Notes: generated by a model not told the origin, from the letters alone. Positions 9,155 through 19,776 are shown, counted from the stretch's first letter. The stretch: 64,000 nt of DNA from Streptomyces sp. CBMA291 (GCF_014596525.1 NZ_MSJP01000045.1:19675-83674), one strand, 5' to 3'. Program-made: numbers and translations.

Positions 9155-10269
9155 TTGGCCGCCGCCTTCTTGGCCGGGACCTTCTTCGCGGCGGGCTTCG
9201 CCGCCGGGGCGGCCGACTGCCCGGACCCGGGCACGGAATCCGCGACCGGCTCCGCCGCGAGGTCCGACGAGACCGGCTCGGACGGGGCCGGTTCCGACGA
9301 GAGGTCCGCCGGAACCGGCGGCTCGGGCGCGGTCACGGCCGCCCGCTCGTCGAGCTGTCCGATGCCGATCCGCAGCGCCGTCGCGTAGGTGTCGTCCGGG
9401 TCGAGCCTGCGCAGCTCCTCCGCGATCAGCTCGGCCGTCTCGCGGCGCTTGAGCGCCACGGCACGGTCGGGCTGCCCCTGGATGGAGAGCGTGGCGAGCG
9501 AACCGTCCGGCCGGTCGAGGACGATCGGGCCCGAGTCGGTCTCCATCCGTACGGAGGTGAGACCGGGGCCCGCCGACCTGGTGCGCCGCACCGGGACCTT
9601 CAGCCGGTCCGTGAGCCACATGGCGAGCAGTTCGACGCTGGGGTTGAACTCCTCGCCCTCCACCTCGGCGGCGGTGACCTCGCACACGACCTGGTCGAGC
9701 GCGGCGGCCAGCATCGAGCGCCACGGGGTGATCCGGGTCCACGAGAGGTCGGTGTCGCCCGGGGTGTAGGTGTCCGCGCGGGCGGTCAGCTCCTCGATGG
9801 GCTGCTCGGCGGAGTACGTGTCGGTCACCCGGCGCTGGGCGAGGGCGCCCAGCGGGTCGTTCGCCGGGTCGGTCGGCGCGTTCACCGGCCACCAGACGAC
9901 GACGGGCGCGTCCGGAAGCAGCAGCGGCAGGACGACCGACTGGGCGTGGTCGACGACCTCGCCGTAGAGCCGCAGGACGACCGTCTCGCCGGTGCTGGCG
10001 TCGGCGCCGAGGCGGACCTCGGCGTCGAGCCGTGCCTGGGAGCGGTCGCGTGGGGAGCGCGAGACCCGCTTGATGACGACGAGGGTCCGCGAGGGGTGCT
10101 CGCGGGACGCCTCGTTCGCGGCCTTCAGCGCGTCGTAGGCGTTCTCCTCGTCGGTGACGATGACGAGGGTGAGCACCATGCCGACGGCCGGCGTGCCGAT
10201 CGCCCGCCGCCCGAGCACCAGCGCCTTGTTGATCTTCGAGGACGTGGTGTCCGTCAGGTCGGTCTTCAT
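9151..10269 (-). CDS. opcA: Glucose-6-phosphate dehydrogenase assembly protein OpcA
   Basis: 372 residues. OpcA is the accessory protein that activates glucose-6-phosphate dehydrogenase in cyanobacteria and actinobacteria. The core shows the typical DAPVVVWWPVNAP, SAEQPIEELTARADTY and TRITPWRSMLAAALDQ motifs. The last 75 residues are an extra Pro/Glu/Ala stretch ending in a Lys/Ala-rich tail (AAKKVPAKKAAAK) not needed in the family, possibly a flexible or nucleic-acid-binding tail. ATG 10269 overlaps the zwf stop (ATGA), which indicates translational coupling with its partner enzyme. Confidence 0.95.
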   Translation of the reverse strand: MKTDLTDTTSSKINKALVLGRRAIGTPAVGMVLTLVIVTDEENAYDALKAANEASREHPSRTLVVIKRVSRSPRDRSQARLDAEVRLGADASTGETVVLRLYGEVVDHAQSVVLPLLLPDAPVVVWWPVNAPTDPANDPLGALAQRRVTDTYSAEQPIEELTARADTYTPGDTDLSWTRITPWRSMLAAALDQVVCEVTAAEVEGEEFNPSVELLAMWLTDRLKVPVRRTRSAGPGLTSVRMETDSGPIVLDRPDGSLATLSIQGQPDRAVALKRRETAELIAEELRRLDPDDTYATALRIGIGQLDERAAVTAPEPPVPADLSSEPAPSEPVSSDLAAEPVADSVPGSGQSAAPAAKPAAKKVPAKKAAAK

Positions 10270-11798
10270 GGCCTGCGCCAGCTCCGTCCGTCTCGTGCGA
10301 GCATCTCGTCCGCCTCGACCGGACCCCAGGTCCCGGACTGGTACTGCGCGGGCTTGCCGTGCCGGTCCCAGAACCGCTCGATCGGGTCGAGGATCTTCCA
10401 GGACAGCTCGACCTCCTCGACGCGCGGGAAGAGGTTGGAGTCGCCGAGCAGGACGTCGAGGATGAGCCGCTCGTACGCCTCCGGGCTGGACTCGGTGAAG
10501 GACTCGCCGTACGCGAAGTCCATCGACACGTCCCGGATCTCCATCTGGGTGCCGGGCACCTTGGAGCCGAACCGCACCGTGACGCCCTCGTCCGGCTGGA
10601 CCCGGATGACGATGGCGTTGCGGCCGAGTTCCTCGGTCGCGGTGTGGTCGAAGGGGGAGTGCGGGGCGCGCTGGAAGACGACCGCGATCTCCGTGACCCG
10701 GCGGCCGAGGCGCTTGCCGGTGCGCAGGTAGAACGGGACGCCGGCCCAGCGCCGGTTGTCGATCTCCAGCTTGATGGCCGCGTAGGTGTCGGTCTTCGAC
10801 TCGGGGTCGATGCCGTCTTCCTGGAGGTAGCCGACGGCCTTCTCGCCGCCCTGCCACCCGGCCGCGTACTGGCCCCGCACGGTGGACTCGCCCAGGTCCT
10901 TGGGGAGCTTCACCGCGCCGAGGACCTTGGTCTTCTCGGCGGCCAGCGCGTCGGCGTCGAAGGAGGCGGGCTCCTCCATCGCGGTCAGCGCGAGCAGCTG
11001 GAGCAGGTGGTTCTGGATGACGTCACGGGCGGCGCCGATGCCGTCGTAGTACCCGGCACGGCCGCCGATGCCGATGTCCTCGGCCATGGTGATCTGCACG
11101 TGGTCGACGTACGACCGGTTCCAGATCGGCTCGAAGAGGGTGTTGGCGAAGCGGAGCGCCAGGATGTTCTGGACGGTCTCCTTGCCGAGGTAGTGGTCGA
11201 TCCGGAAGACCTCGTGCGGCGGGAAGACCTCGTGGACGACCTCGTTCAGCTCCTTGGCGGAGGCCAGGTCGTGCCCGAAGGGCTTCTCGATGACCGCGCG
11301 GCGCCAGGAGCCGTTCTTCTGGTCGGCGAGCCCGTGCTTCTTGAGCTGCTGGACGACCTTGGGGAAGAACTTCGGCGGGACCGACAGGTAGAAGGCGAAG
11401 TTGCCGCCGGTGCCCTGCGCCTTGTCCAGCTCCTCGATGGTGGACTTCAGCTGGTCGAAGGCCACGTCGTCGTCGAAGTCGCCCTGGACGAACCGCATGC
11501 CCTGGATCAGCTGCTGCCACACCTCCTCGCGGAACGGGGTGCGCGCGTGCTGCTCGACGGCGTCGTGGACCTCCTGCGCGAAGTCCTCGTTCTGCCACTC
11601 GCGACGGGCGAAGCCGATGAGCGAGAAGCCCGGCGGCAGCAGCCCCCGGTTGGCCAGATCGTAGACGGCGGGCATCAGCTTCTTACGGGACAAATCCCCC
11701 GTGACGCCGAAGATCACCAGGCCCGACGGCCCCGCGATGCGCGGGAGCCGTCGGTCTGCGGCGTCACGGAGCGGATTGGCTCCGTGGACGGTGCTCAC
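10266..11798 (-). CDS. zwf: Glucose-6-phosphate 1-dehydrogenase
   Basis: 510 residues, family length. It oxidises glucose-6-phosphate with NADP+, the first step of the oxidative pentose phosphate pathway. The nucleotide fold [14 protein letters not shown] is near the N-terminus, and the active site RIDHYLGKE lies in the central region. GTG 11798 is chosen because GGAGG sits 10 bases upstream. GTG 11807 (three codons earlier) overlaps the tal stop in GTGA fashion but leaves only one base between GGAGG and the start. Both give the same enzyme. Confidence 0.96.
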   Translation of the reverse strand: MSTVHGANPLRDAADRRLPRIAGPSGLVIFGVTGDLSRKKLMPAVYDLANRGLLPPGFSLIGFARREWQNEDFAQEVHDAVEQHARTPFREEVWQQLIQGMRFVQGDFDDDVAFDQLKSTIEELDKAQGTGGNFAFYLSVPPKFFPKVVQQLKKHGLADQKNGSWRRAVIEKPFGHDLASAKELNEVVHEVFPPHEVFRIDHYLGKETVQNILALRFANTLFEPIWNRSYVDHVQITMAEDIGIGGRAGYYDGIGAARDVIQNHLLQLLALTAMEEPASFDADALAAEKTKVLGAVKLPKDLGESTVRGQYAAGWQGGEKAVGYLQEDGIDPESKTDTYAAIKLEIDNRRWAGVPFYLRTGKRLGRRVTEIAVVFQRAPHSPFDHTATEELGRNAIVIRVQPDEGVTVRFGSKVPGTQMEIRDVSMDFAYGESFTESSPEAYERLILDVLLGDSNLFPRVEEVELSWKILDPIERFWDRHGKPAQYQSGTWGPVEADEMLARDGRSWRRP

Positions 11799-11803
11799 AG
11801 GGT

Positions 11804-12922
11804 TCACGCCTCCGAAGGGGCGAGGCGACGGAGCTCCGCCTCGGTCGAGGTGAGCAGGTCGTTCCAGGCCGCCTCGAACTTCTCGACGCCCTCGTCCTCC
11901 AGGAGCTGCACGACCTCGTCGTAGCCGATGCCCAGCTTCTCGACGGCCGCCAGCTCGGCGCGCGACTGCTCGTAGGTGCCGCGCACGGTGTCGCCGGAGA
12001 CCTCGCCGTGGTCGGCGGTGGCCTCCAGGGTGCCCTCCGGCATGGTGTTGACCGTGCCGGGGGCGACCAGGTCCACGACGTACAGGGTGTCCTTGTACGC
12101 GGGGTCCTTCACGCCGGTCGAGGCCCACAGCGGACGCTGCTTGTTGGCGTGCGCCTTGTCGAGGACGGCCCAGCGCTCCGAGGAGAAGACCTCCTCGTAC
12201 GCCTCGTACGCCAGACGCGCGTTGGCCAGCGCGGCCTTGCCCTTGAGGGCCTTGGCCTCGTCGGTGCCGATGCCGTCCAGGCGCTTGTCGATCTCCGTGT
12301 CCACGCGGGACACGAAGAAGGACGCCACCGAGTGGATCTCGGAGAGGTCCAGGCCGCGCTCGCGGGCCTTCTCCAGACCCGCCAGGTAGGCGTCCATGAC
12401 CGCGCGGTAGCGCTCCAGCGAGAAGATCAGCGTCACGTTGACGCTGATGCCGAGGCCGATGACCTCGGTGATCGCCGGCAGGCCCGCCTTGGTGGCCGGG
12501 ATCTTGATGAGGGTGTTGGGGCGGTCCACCAGCCAGGCCAGCTGCTTGGCCTCGGCGATGGTCGCGGTCGTCTCGTGGGCGAGCCGCGGGTCCACCTCGA
12601 TGGACACCCGGCCGTCCTGGCCGTCCGTCGCGTCGAAGACCGGCCGCAGGATGTCGGCCGCGTCACGGACGTCCGCCGTCGTGATCATGCGGATGGCCTC
12701 GTCGACCGTCACCTTGCGGGCGGCCAGGTCGGCGAGCTGCTGCTCGTACCCGTCGCCCGACGAGATGGCCTTCTGGAAGATCGACGGGTTGGTGGTGACA
12801 CCGACCACGTGCGACTGGTCGATCAGCTCGGCCAGGTTGCCGGACGTGATCCGCTTGCGCGACAGGTCGTCCAGCCAGATCGCGACGCCTTCGTCGGAGA
12901 GGCGCTTGAGAGCGTCTGTCAT
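11804..12922 (-). CDS. tal: Transaldolase
   Basis: 372 residues, the length of the actinobacterial/cyanobacterial transaldolase branch. It moves a dihydroxyacetone unit between sugar phosphates in the non-oxidative pentose phosphate pathway. Seen are [13 protein letters not shown], the catalytic lysine region [15 protein letters not shown], and [12 protein letters not shown]. The ATG at 12922 begins [22 protein letters not shown]. It follows tkt by 36 bases and overlaps the zwf upstream region by a few bases. Confidence 0.97.
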   Translation of the reverse strand: MTDALKRLSDEGVAIWLDDLSRKRITSGNLAELIDQSHVVGVTTNPSIFQKAISSGDGYEQQLADLAARKVTVDEAIRMITTADVRDAADILRPVFDATDGQDGRVSIEVDPRLAHETTATIAEAKQLAWLVDRPNTLIKIPATKAGLPAITEVIGLGISVNVTLIFSLERYRAVMDAYLAGLEKARERGLDLSEIHSVASFFVSRVDTEIDKRLDGIGTDEAKALKGKAALANARLAYEAYEEVFSSERWAVLDKAHANKQRPLWASTGVKDPAYKDTLYVVDLVAPGTVNTMPEGTLEATADHGEVSGDTVRGTYEQSRAELAAVEKLGIGYDEVVQLLEDEGVEKFEAAWNDLLTSTEAELRRLAPSEA

Positions 12923-12958
12923 GGGAATTGCATCTCCAATGAGTCGTACGTATCCGCG

Positions 12959-15046
12959 TCAGCGCGCGGAGGCCGCGATCGATTCCCGGGCGGCGGCGAC
13001 GATCGCCTCCGGCGTGAAACCGAACTCGCGGAAAAGGACCTTGGCGTCGGCGGAGGCGCCGAAGTGCTCAAGCGAGACGATCCGGCCCGCGTCGCCGACG
13101 TACTTGTGCCAGGTCAGACCGATACCGGCCTCGACCGCCACACGCGCCTTCACCGACGGCGGCAGGACCGCGTCCTTGTACGCCTGGTCCTGCTCCTCGA
13201 ACCACTCCACGGAGGGCATCGAGACGACCCGGGTCGGGACGCCCGCCGCCTGGAGCCGCTCGCGCGCCTCCACGGCCAGGTGCACCTCGGAGCCCGTGCC
13301 GATCAGCACGACCTCGGGGGCGCCGCCCTCGGCCTCGAACAGCACGTAGCCGCCCTTGACGGTGTCCTCGTTCGGCGCGTACGTCGGCACGCCCTGACGG
13401 GTGAGCGCCAGACCGTGCGGGGCGCCCTTGCCGAAGGCCCGGGTGTGCCGCTGGGTGATCTCGCGCCAGACGATCGCCGTCTCGTTGGCGTCGGCCGGAC
13501 GGACCACGTTCAGACCGGGGATCGCGCGCAGCGAGGCCAGGTGCTCCACCGGCTGGTGCGTCGGGCCGTCCTCGCCCAGACCGATCGAGTCGTGGGTCCA
13601 GACGTACGTCACCGGCAGGTGCATCAGCGCGGAGAGCCGCACCGCGTTGCGCATGTAGTCGGAGAACACCAGGAAGGTGCCGCCGTAGATCCGCGTGTTG
13701 CCGTGCAGCGCGATGCCGTTCATCTCGGCGGCCATCGAGTGCTCGCGGATGCCGAAGTGGATCGTGCGGCCGTACGGGTCGGCCTCCGGCAGCGGGTTGC
13801 CCTCGGGGAGGAACGAGGAGCCCTTGTCGATCGTGGTGTTGTTCGAGCCGGCCAGGTCGGCGGAGCCGCCCCACAGCTCGGGGATGACCGCGCCGAGTGC
13901 CTGGAGGACCTTGCCGGAGGCGGCACGGGTCGCGACGCTCTTGCCGGTCTCGAAGACCGGGAGGGTCTGCGCCCAGCCGGCCGGCAGCTCGTTGGCCTGG
14001 ATGCGGTCGAACTCGGCCGCCCGCTCCGGGTTGGCCGTACGCCACTCGGCGAGCGACTTCTCCCAGGCGACGCGGGCCTCGCGGCCGCGGTCGCCGAGCG
14101 CCCGGGTGTGCGCGATGACCTCGTCGGAGACCTCGAAGGTCTGCTCCGGGTCGAAGCCCAGGACGCGCTTGGTGGCCGCGATCTCCTCGTCGCCGAGCGC
14201 CGAGCCGTGCGAGGCCTCGGTGTTCTGCGCGTTCGGCGCGGGCCAGGCGATGATCGAGCGCATCGCGATGAACGACGGGCGCTCCGTCTCGGCCTCGGCC
14301 GCCCGGATCGCCGCGTACAGCGCCGCCGGGTCCAGGTCGCCGCTGGCCTGCGGCTCGACGCGCTGGACGTGCCAGCCGTACGCCTCGTACCGCTTCATCG
14401 TGTCCTCGGACACGGCGGTCTCGGTGTCGCCCTCGATCGAGATGTGGTTGTCGTCCCACAGCAGGATCAGATTGCCGAGCTTCTGGTGCCCCGCGAGCGA
14501 GGACGCCTCCGCGGAGATGCCCTCCTGGAGGCAGCCGTCACCGGCGATCGCGTAGATCCGGTGGTCGAACGGAGACGTGCCGGGGGCGGCCTCCGGGTCG
14601 AACAGGCCACGCTCGTAGCGGGCGGCCATCGCCATGCCCACGGCGTTGGCGACACCCTGGCCCAGCGGGCCCGTGGTGGTCTCCACACCGGCGGTGTGAC
14701 CGTACTCCGGGTGCCCCGGGGTCTTCGAACCCCAGGTGCGGAACGCCTTCAGGTCGTCCAGTTCGAGACCGAAGCCACCCAGGTACAGCTGGGTGTAGAG
14801 GGTCAGGGACGAGTGCCCGGCGGAGAGAACGAACCGGTCCCGCCCGACCCACTCGGGGTCGGCCGGGTCGTGCCGCATCACCTTCTGGAAAAGGGTGTAC
14901 GCGGCGGGCGCGAGGCTCATCGCCGTACCAGGATGGCCGTTGCCGACCTTCTGTACGGCGTCCGCGGCCAGGACGCGGGCGGTGTCGACGGCCCGCTGGT
15001 CGATGTCGGTCCACTCGAGGTCTGTGGTGGTCGGCTGAATGCTCAC
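12959..15046 (-). CDS. tkt: Transketolase
   Basis: 695 residues, family length. It is the thiamine-diphosphate enzyme that transfers two-carbon units in the pentose phosphate pathway. The N-terminal half has [30 protein letters not shown] and the TPP/metal motif [19 protein letters not shown]. The pyrimidine domain shows [20 protein letters not shown]. It begins at GTG 15046 ([16 protein letters not shown]). It is the first gene of the minus-strand tkt-tal-zwf-opcA-pgl operon, and the divergent spacer 15047-15361 must hold its promoter. Confidence 0.97.
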   Translation of the reverse strand: MSIQPTTTDLEWTDIDQRAVDTARVLAADAVQKVGNGHPGTAMSLAPAAYTLFQKVMRHDPADPEWVGRDRFVLSAGHSSLTLYTQLYLGGFGLELDDLKAFRTWGSKTPGHPEYGHTAGVETTTGPLGQGVANAVGMAMAARYERGLFDPEAAPGTSPFDHRIYAIAGDGCLQEGISAEASSLAGHQKLGNLILLWDDNHISIEGDTETAVSEDTMKRYEAYGWHVQRVEPQASGDLDPAALYAAIRAAEAETERPSFIAMRSIIAWPAPNAQNTEASHGSALGDEEIAATKRVLGFDPEQTFEVSDEVIAHTRALGDRGREARVAWEKSLAEWRTANPERAAEFDRIQANELPAGWAQTLPVFETGKSVATRAASGKVLQALGAVIPELWGGSADLAGSNNTTIDKGSSFLPEGNPLPEADPYGRTIHFGIREHSMAAEMNGIALHGNTRIYGGTFLVFSDYMRNAVRLSALMHLPVTYVWTHDSIGLGEDGPTHQPVEHLASLRAIPGLNVVRPADANETAIVWREITQRHTRAFGKGAPHGLALTRQGVPTYAPNEDTVKGGYVLFEAEGGAPEVVLIGTGSEVHLAVEARERLQAAGVPTRVVSMPSVEWFEEQDQAYKDAVLPPSVKARVAVEAGIGLTWHKYVGDAGRIVSLEHFGASADAKVLFREFGFTPEAIVAAARESIAASAR

Positions 15047-15361
15047 CCTGGGTCAGGGCTCCTCTCCACATGTATGAAGCCGGTGACTGAGGATGCACCG
15101 GCAGTGTCGAGCCTACCCCTGAGGGAACGTCGCTCTTTTCGAATGCGCGCACTAGGAGCAGGTGGATGGCGCAATGGTGCGTCCGACCGTGTGACTTCCT
15201 TTTTCCGCAGGCTGTCCACCCCTTGGGACACACCCCCTCAACACGACCCCACCCCCGCGAAGACCGGCGTCTGGGCAACGTCTACAGTGGCGTGGTACGC
15301 GCAAGCTTCACTCTTTTTTCATTCGGGGAGCTTGCTGGGAATTTCTCTGTCAGGGGTGTGC
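15047..15361. other. Divergent tkt/ctaB promoter spacer
   Basis: A gene-free 315-base stretch between transketolase (minus) and ctaB (plus). It is less GC-rich than its surroundings, with T runs (ctcttttttcattc, tttttccg). A TACAGT at 15283-15288 is a candidate -10 element toward ctaB, with a weak AAGACC 17 bases upstream. No palindromic operator, small gene or RNA structure was recognised. Confidence 0.5.
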
Positions 15362-16309
15362 GTGACGGCCGTCGAGTCCCGACCCGCAGGGGTCGTCTTG
15401 ACTCCCAGCCCGGGGGCCCATCGGCCGTTCGGGGCCCGCGTCAAGGCATTCGTTGCGCTGACCAAGCCGCGGATCATCGAGCTGCTGCTCATCACCACCG
15501 TTCCGGTGATGTTCCTCGCCGAGCAGGGGGTGCCCGACCTCTGGCTGGTGCTCGCCACCTGCTTCGGCGGCTATCTGTCGGCGGGCGGCGCCAACGCGCT
15601 GAACATGTACATCGACCGCGACATCGACGCGCTGATGCACCGCACCGCGCAGCGTCCGCTGGTCACCGGCGTGCTCACCCCGCGCGAGGGCCTGGTCTTC
15701 GGCCTCTCCCTCGCGGTGGTCTCCACGCTCTGGTTCGGCCTGCTCGTCAACTGGCTGTCGGCGGCGCTCTCGCTCGGCGCGCTCCTCTTCTACGTCGTCG
15801 TCTACACGATGATCCTGAAGCGGCGCACCGCGCAGAACATCGTCTGGGGCGGCATCGCGGGCTGTCTGCCGGTCCTCATCGGCTGGTCCTCCGTGACCAA
15901 CTCGATGTCCTGGGCCGCGGTCATCCTCTTCCTCGTCATCTTCTTCTGGACGCCGCCGCACTACTGGCCGCTGTCGATGAAGGTGAAGGACGACTACGCC
16001 CGCGCGGGCGTGCCGATGCTGCCCGTCCTCGCCTCGAACAAGGTCGTGGCCAAGCAGATCGTCCTCTACAGCTGGGTGATGGTCGCCGTCTCGCTGCTGC
16101 TCACCCCGCTGGGCTACACCGGCTGGTTCTACGAGTCCGTGGCGCTGCTCACCGGCGGCTGGTGGCTCTGGGAGGCGCACGCGCTGCTCAACCGGGCCAA
16201 GGCCGAGGTGACCGGCGCGAAGCTCAAGGAGATGCGCCTCTTCCACTGGTCCATCACCTATGTGTCGCTGCTCTTCGTGGCGGTCGCGGTGGACCCCTTC
16301 CTCCGCTAG
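15362..16309 (+). CDS. ctaB: Protoheme IX farnesyltransferase (heme O synthase)
   Basis: 315 residues with about nine hydrophobic segments. It is a UbiA-type prenyltransferase that converts heme B to heme O for cytochrome c oxidase. The prenyl-diphosphate/Mg motif [15 protein letters not shown] and the second Asp-rich region around [16 protein letters not shown] are clear, and [10 protein letters not shown] is characteristic of heme O synthase. GTG 15362 has AGGGG 5 bases upstream. A GTG two codons earlier is also in frame. Heme A synthase (16922-17911) lies just beyond on the other strand, supplying the next step. Confidence 0.95.
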   Translation: MTAVESRPAGVVLTPSPGAHRPFGARVKAFVALTKPRIIELLLITTVPVMFLAEQGVPDLWLVLATCFGGYLSAGGANALNMYIDRDIDALMHRTAQRPLVTGVLTPREGLVFGLSLAVVSTLWFGLLVNWLSAALSLGALLFYVVVYTMILKRRTAQNIVWGGIAGCLPVLIGWSSVTNSMSWAAVILFLVIFFWTPPHYWPLSMKVKDDYARAGVPMLPVLASNKVVAKQIVLYSWVMVAVSLLLTPLGYTGWFYESVALLTGGWWLWEAHALLNRAKAEVTGAKLKEMRLFHWSITYVSLLFVAVAVDPFLR

Positions 16310-16355
16310 GACGCCCTGGTACTTCCCGGGGGACCGCTCGCGAGAGCGCTCCGGT

Positions 16356-16399
16356 CGACGGCCGGGTCACGTGGCACAAGCCACGTGGCCCGGCCGTCG
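16356..16399 (+). terminator. Hairpin after ctaB
   Basis: A 19-base inverted repeat, CGACGGCCGGGTCACGTGG (16356-16374) with CCACGTGGCCCGGCCGTCG (16381-16399), one mismatch, 6-base loop. It lies about 50 bases after the ctaB stop and 34 bases before the next start codon. It probably terminates ctaB, though it would also be compatible with an operator or leader structure for the next gene. Confidence 0.7.
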
Positions 16400-16432
16400 T
16401 CAGTGGATCTACGCGTCGGTAGCATCGCTGTC

Positions 16433-16753
16433 ATGGCAGAAACGAAGCAGGCAGAGCGCAGGGCGGCCAAGCTCGCCAAGGAGATCCAGGCCTTCGCCCG
16501 GCAGCACGGCGGCTCCGAGGGACACCTCGCGCACATCGGCCAGGCGGGCACCCGGATCGTGCTCGTCGGCACCGACGGCGGCTGGGGCGATCTGGTCGCC
16601 CCGACGTACGAGATCGCCCGGCAGGCGGCCGAGAAGGCCGGTCTGACGCTCCACGAGGAGTTCGACGGGGAGTTCGCCGCCAAGGTCGTCACCGGTCCGT
16701 ACGAGTGGACCAGGATGGCCGGAATTCAGCTCGGCGGCCCGTCCGACCGCTGA
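16433..16753 (+). CDS. Conserved small hypothetical protein
   Basis: 106 residues, hydrophilic, with no signal peptide or membrane segment. The N-terminus is a charged helix (MAETKQAERRAAKLAKEIQAFARQHGG), followed by an alternating beta-rich part (GTRIVLVGTDGGWGDLVAPTYEIARQAAEKAGLTLHEEFDGEF). ATG 16433 is chosen over an in-frame ATG 16 codons upstream because the longer form would start inside the preceding hairpin. Function is unknown. It sits between ctaB and ctaA in what I recall as a conserved Streptomyces arrangement. Confidence 0.7.
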   Translation: MAETKQAERRAAKLAKEIQAFARQHGGSEGHLAHIGQAGTRIVLVGTDGGWGDLVAPTYEIARQAAEKAGLTLHEEFDGEFAAKVVTGPYEWTRMAGIQLGGPSDR

Positions 16754-16855
16754 GCCAGGCCCCCTCGCCTCGGCCCTTCGCCGCGTTGCCTGGGCGGTCC
16801 CGCGCCGCGGTGCCCGGGCCCGGTCCTTCGCCGCGGCGCCGTACCGGAAACGCGT

Positions 16856-16890
16856 GACGGGGCCCCACCCGGGAAGGGTGGGGCCCCGTC
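16856..16890. terminator. Bidirectional terminator
   Basis: A perfect 15-base inverted repeat, GACGGGGCCCCACCC and GGGTGGGGCCCCGTC, with a 5-base loop. It lies between the convergent ends of the small hypothetical gene (16753) and ctaA (16922). Confidence 0.85.
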
Positions 16891-16921
16891 GTACGCGGGA
16901 AGGCCGGGCCTTCGGGGAAGG

Positions 16922-17911
16922 TCAGGCCTTCGCCAGCTCCGGGTCCTGCCGGGCCGGGGCGTCGGCGGTGAGCGGGGGACGCTCGCGCGTGCTCAGGACG
17001 AGCCGCAGCACCGCGATCCACATCAGGCACGAGCCGAGCATGTGCAGGCCGACCAGAAGCTCGGGCACGCCCGTGAAGTACTGGACGTAGCCCACGGCGC
17101 CCTGGAGCACCAGCACGATCAGCAGTTCGCGGGCGCGGGCCCGGATGTCCAGCGGGGCGTCGACCACCCGGAGCACCAGCCACATCGCGATCGCGAGGGC
17201 GCAGAGCAGCCAGGCGGCGATGGCGTGCACGTGGGCCGCGTCCGTCCAGTCCCACCGCATGCGCGGGACGTCGCTGCTGTCACCGGCGTGCTTGCCCGCA
17301 CCGGTCACCGTCGTGCCGAGCACGATGAGGAGGGCGGCGGCGCCCGTGATCGCCCAGGAGAGCTTGCGCACCGGGCGCGGGACGCGCGGGCGGGGCGGCG
17401 TGTCGCCCTCGCCGGTCCGGTGCCAGGTGACGAGGGCGACCGTGAGCAGGGCGTTCGCGGCGAGGAAGTGACCGGCGACGGTCCACGGGTTGAGGCCCAT
17501 CCAGACGGTGATGCCGCCGATGACGGCGTTGCTCATCACGATCCAGAACTGGGCCCAGCCGAGCCGGGTGAGGCCGCGCCGCCACGGCTTGGCCGACCGG
17601 GTGGCGACGATCGACCAGCCGACCGCGGCCGACAGGACGTAGGTCAGCATCCGGTTGCCGAACTCGATGGCACCCCGATAGCCCTGTTCGGGGGTGACGA
17701 TCAGGCTGTCTGCCGTGCACTTGGGCCAGGTGTCGCAGCCGAGGCCGGAACCGGTCAGCCGGACCGCGCCACCCGTGACGATGATGGCCACGCTCATCAC
17801 GACGGCGGAGAGCGCGGCGCGCCGGAGCGTCCGGGGGGACGGGGTCCAGCGCTGGGCGATATAGGCGAGGGGGGTCAGCACGGCCCCTATCGTAGGCCGG
17901 TGCTTGTGCAC
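16922..17911 (-). CDS. ctaA: Heme A synthase (COX15/CtaA family)
   Basis: 329 residues with about eight hydrophobic segments. It oxidises heme O to heme A for cytochrome aa3 oxidase. The first external loop carries a Cys pair in GSGLGCDTWPKC, characteristic of Gram-positive CtaA. Haem-ligand-type histidines lie in VAGHFLAANALL, TWHRTGEG, DAAHVHAIAAW and LVGLHMLGS. The GTG at 17911 (MHKHRPTIGAV) is used; a later start near MSVAI would lose the first segment. It is the functional partner of ctaB. Confidence 0.93.
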   Translation of the reverse strand: MHKHRPTIGAVLTPLAYIAQRWTPSPRTLRRAALSAVVMSVAIIVTGGAVRLTGSGLGCDTWPKCTADSLIVTPEQGYRGAIEFGNRMLTYVLSAAVGWSIVATRSAKPWRRGLTRLGWAQFWIVMSNAVIGGITVWMGLNPWTVAGHFLAANALLTVALVTWHRTGEGDTPPRPRVPRPVRKLSWAITGAAALLIVLGTTVTGAGKHAGDSSDVPRMRWDWTDAAHVHAIAAWLLCALAIAMWLVLRVVDAPLDIRARARELLIVLVLQGAVGYVQYFTGVPELLVGLHMLGSCLMWIAVLRLVLSTRERPPLTADAPARQDPELAKA

Positions 17912-17963
17912 GGTTTCACGAGGGGTGCCTTGTCGGGAAACGTCACCCTCTGGGGTGCCCCGA

Positions 17964-18731
17964 CTACTCCCAGCGGAAGAACCTCGCCGCCGCGCCGAGC
18001 CCCAGGACCGCCCAGACGGCGAGGGTCAGCGCGTCGCCCCAGGGCAGTGCGGCGCCGTCCTGGAGGACGGCGCGCAGCCCGTCGGAGAGGGCCGAGATCG
18101 GCAGCAGCTCCAGTACCGTGCGGGCCGCGTCGGGGAACTTCGCCAGCGGGACGATCACCCCGCCGCCCACCAGGAGCAGCAGGAAGACCAGGTTGGCGGC
18201 GGCCAGGGTGGCCTCCGCCTTCAGGGTGCCGGCCATCAGCAGGCCGAGGCCGGAGAAGGCGGCGGTGCCGAGGACGAGCAGCAGCAGGACGGCGGCCGGG
18301 TTGCCGTGCGGGGACCAGCCGAGGGCCAGGGCGATCGCCGTCAGGAGGACGATCTGGAGGATCTCGGTGACCAGGACGGAGAGCGTCTTGGCGCTCATCA
18401 GGGCCCAGCGGGGGAGCGGTGAGGCGCCGAGGCGCTTGAGCACCCCGTACCGCCGCTCGAAGCCGGTGGCGATGGCCTGGCCGGTGAAGGCGGTCGACAG
18501 GACGGCGAGCGCGAGGACGCCCGGCGCGAGGAAGTCGACGGCCTTGTCGGCGCCGGTGTCGACGATGTCGACCGTGGAGAAGAGCACCAGGAGCAGCGAG
18601 GGGATGATCACGGTGAGGAGCAGCTGCTCGCCGTTGCGCAGCAGCATGCGGGTCTCCAGCGCCGTCTGTGCCGCGATCATCCGGCCGACGGGGGCGGCGC
18701 CCGGCTTCGGGGCGTACGTACCAGTGCTCAT
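17964..18731 (-). CDS. ABC-2 type transporter permease
   Basis: 255 residues with about six hydrophobic segments and the ABC-2 membrane layout seen in DrrB-like drug exporters (ATGFERRYGVLKRLGASPLPRW is the conserved cytoplasmic segment of this family). ATG 18731 overlaps the stop of the upstream ATPase gene (ATGA), so the two form one transporter. It lies 52 bases from ctaA, same strand, so ctaA may be co-transcribed. The substrate is unknown; a nearby heme pathway makes a link to heme or antibiotics possible but unproven. Confidence 0.88.
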   Translation of the reverse strand: MSTGTYAPKPGAAPVGRMIAAQTALETRMLLRNGEQLLLTVIIPSLLLVLFSTVDIVDTGADKAVDFLAPGVLALAVLSTAFTGQAIATGFERRYGVLKRLGASPLPRWALMSAKTLSVLVTEILQIVLLTAIALALGWSPHGNPAAVLLLLVLGTAAFSGLGLLMAGTLKAEATLAAANLVFLLLLVGGGVIVPLAKFPDAARTVLELLPISALSDGLRAVLQDGAALPWGDALTLAVWAVLGLGAAARFFRWE

Positions 18732-19666
18732 GCGCGCAGTTCCTTGCCCGTCAGTTCCAGGAAGACGTCTTCCAGGGTGTGGCGCTCGACGGAGATGCCG
18801 TCGGGCATGACGCCGTGCTGGGCGCACCAGCTGGTGACCGTGGCGAGCAGCTGGGGGTCGATGGCGCCGGTGATCCGGTACGTGCCCGGCAGCGGTTCGG
18901 CGGCGGCCGAGCCGTCGGGGAGGGCCTTGAGGAGGGAGTCCAGGTCGAGCCCGGGGCGGCCGGTGAAGCGCAGGGTGTTCTCGGCGCCGCCCCGGCACAG
19001 CTGCTCGGGGCTGCCCTGGGCGACGACCCGGCCGGCGTCGACGATGGCGACGTCGTCGGCGAGTTCCTCGGCCTCCTGCATGAAGTGGGTGGTGAGGACG
19101 ACGCTCACGCCGTCGGCGCGCAGCTCGCGGACGAGGTCCCAGGTGGCGCGGCGGGCCTGCGGGTCGAGTCCGGCGGTCGGCTCGTCGAGGAAGACCAGCT
19201 CGGGGCGGCCGACGACGGCCATGGCGAGCGCGAGGCGCTGCTGCTGGCCGCCGGAGAGGCGCCGGTAGGCGGTCCGGCCGCAGGAGCCGAGGCCGAGGCG
19301 TTCGGCGAGGGCGTCGACGTCCAGCGGGTGGGCGTGGAGCTTCGCCATGTGGCGGAGCATCTCGTCGGCGCGGGCGCCGGAGTAGACGCCGCCGGACTGG
19401 AGCATGACGCCGATCCGGGGGCGCAGGGCGGCGGCGTCGGCGACCGGGTCGAGCCCGAGGACGCGGACGGTGCCGCCGTCGGGCCTGCGGTATCCCTCGC
19501 AGGTCTCGATGGTGGTGGTCTTGCCGGCTCCGTTGGGGCCGAGGACGGCGGTGACGGTGGCCGCCCGCACGTCGAGGTCGAGGCCGTCGACCGCGGTCTT
19601 GGTTCCGTATCGCTTGACCAGGCCGTGGACCTGGACGACGGACTCGTTGTTCTGGGTCCCGCGCAT
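18728..19666 (-). CDS. ABC transporter ATP-binding protein
   Basis: 312 residues. Walker A GPNGAGKTTTIE, Q-loop VMLQSGGVYSG, signature LSGGQQQRLALAMA, Walker B LVFLDEPTAGLDPQ and the switch histidine TTHFMQEAEEL are all in place. The last 90 residues form the C-terminal extension typical of DrrA-type exporters (ISVERHTLEDVFLELTGKELR). ATG 19666 (MRGTQNNESVVQVHGL) is chosen because it begins just before the first beta strand. Only a weak ribosome site is visible. It couples with the permease gene. Confidence 0.92.
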   Translation of the reverse strand: MRGTQNNESVVQVHGLVKRYGTKTAVDGLDLDVRAATVTAVLGPNGAGKTTTIETCEGYRRPDGGTVRVLGLDPVADAAALRPRIGVMLQSGGVYSGARADEMLRHMAKLHAHPLDVDALAERLGLGSCGRTAYRRLSGGQQQRLALAMAVVGRPELVFLDEPTAGLDPQARRATWDLVRELRADGVSVVLTTHFMQEAEELADDVAIVDAGRVVAQGSPEQLCRGGAENTLRFTGRPGLDLDSLLKALPDGSAAAEPLPGTYRITGAIDPQLLATVTSWCAQHGVMPDGISVERHTLEDVFLELTGKELRA

Positions 19667-19776
19667 GAGGGGAAGTCTAGAGAGGGGGCGAAGGTCCTTC
19701 CGGCGCGGGGCCCGAGTCCTTGGAATGAGGACTTTTCCGTGCGTTTCGCCGATCCGGGCGGGCATAGCGTCGCGGT

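Noticed and set aside
12008..15361. A plus-strand open frame running from inside tal through tkt into ctaB
   Set aside because: It is antisense to tal and tkt, both of which have clear active-site motifs. Only the part from 15362 on is real (ctaB).
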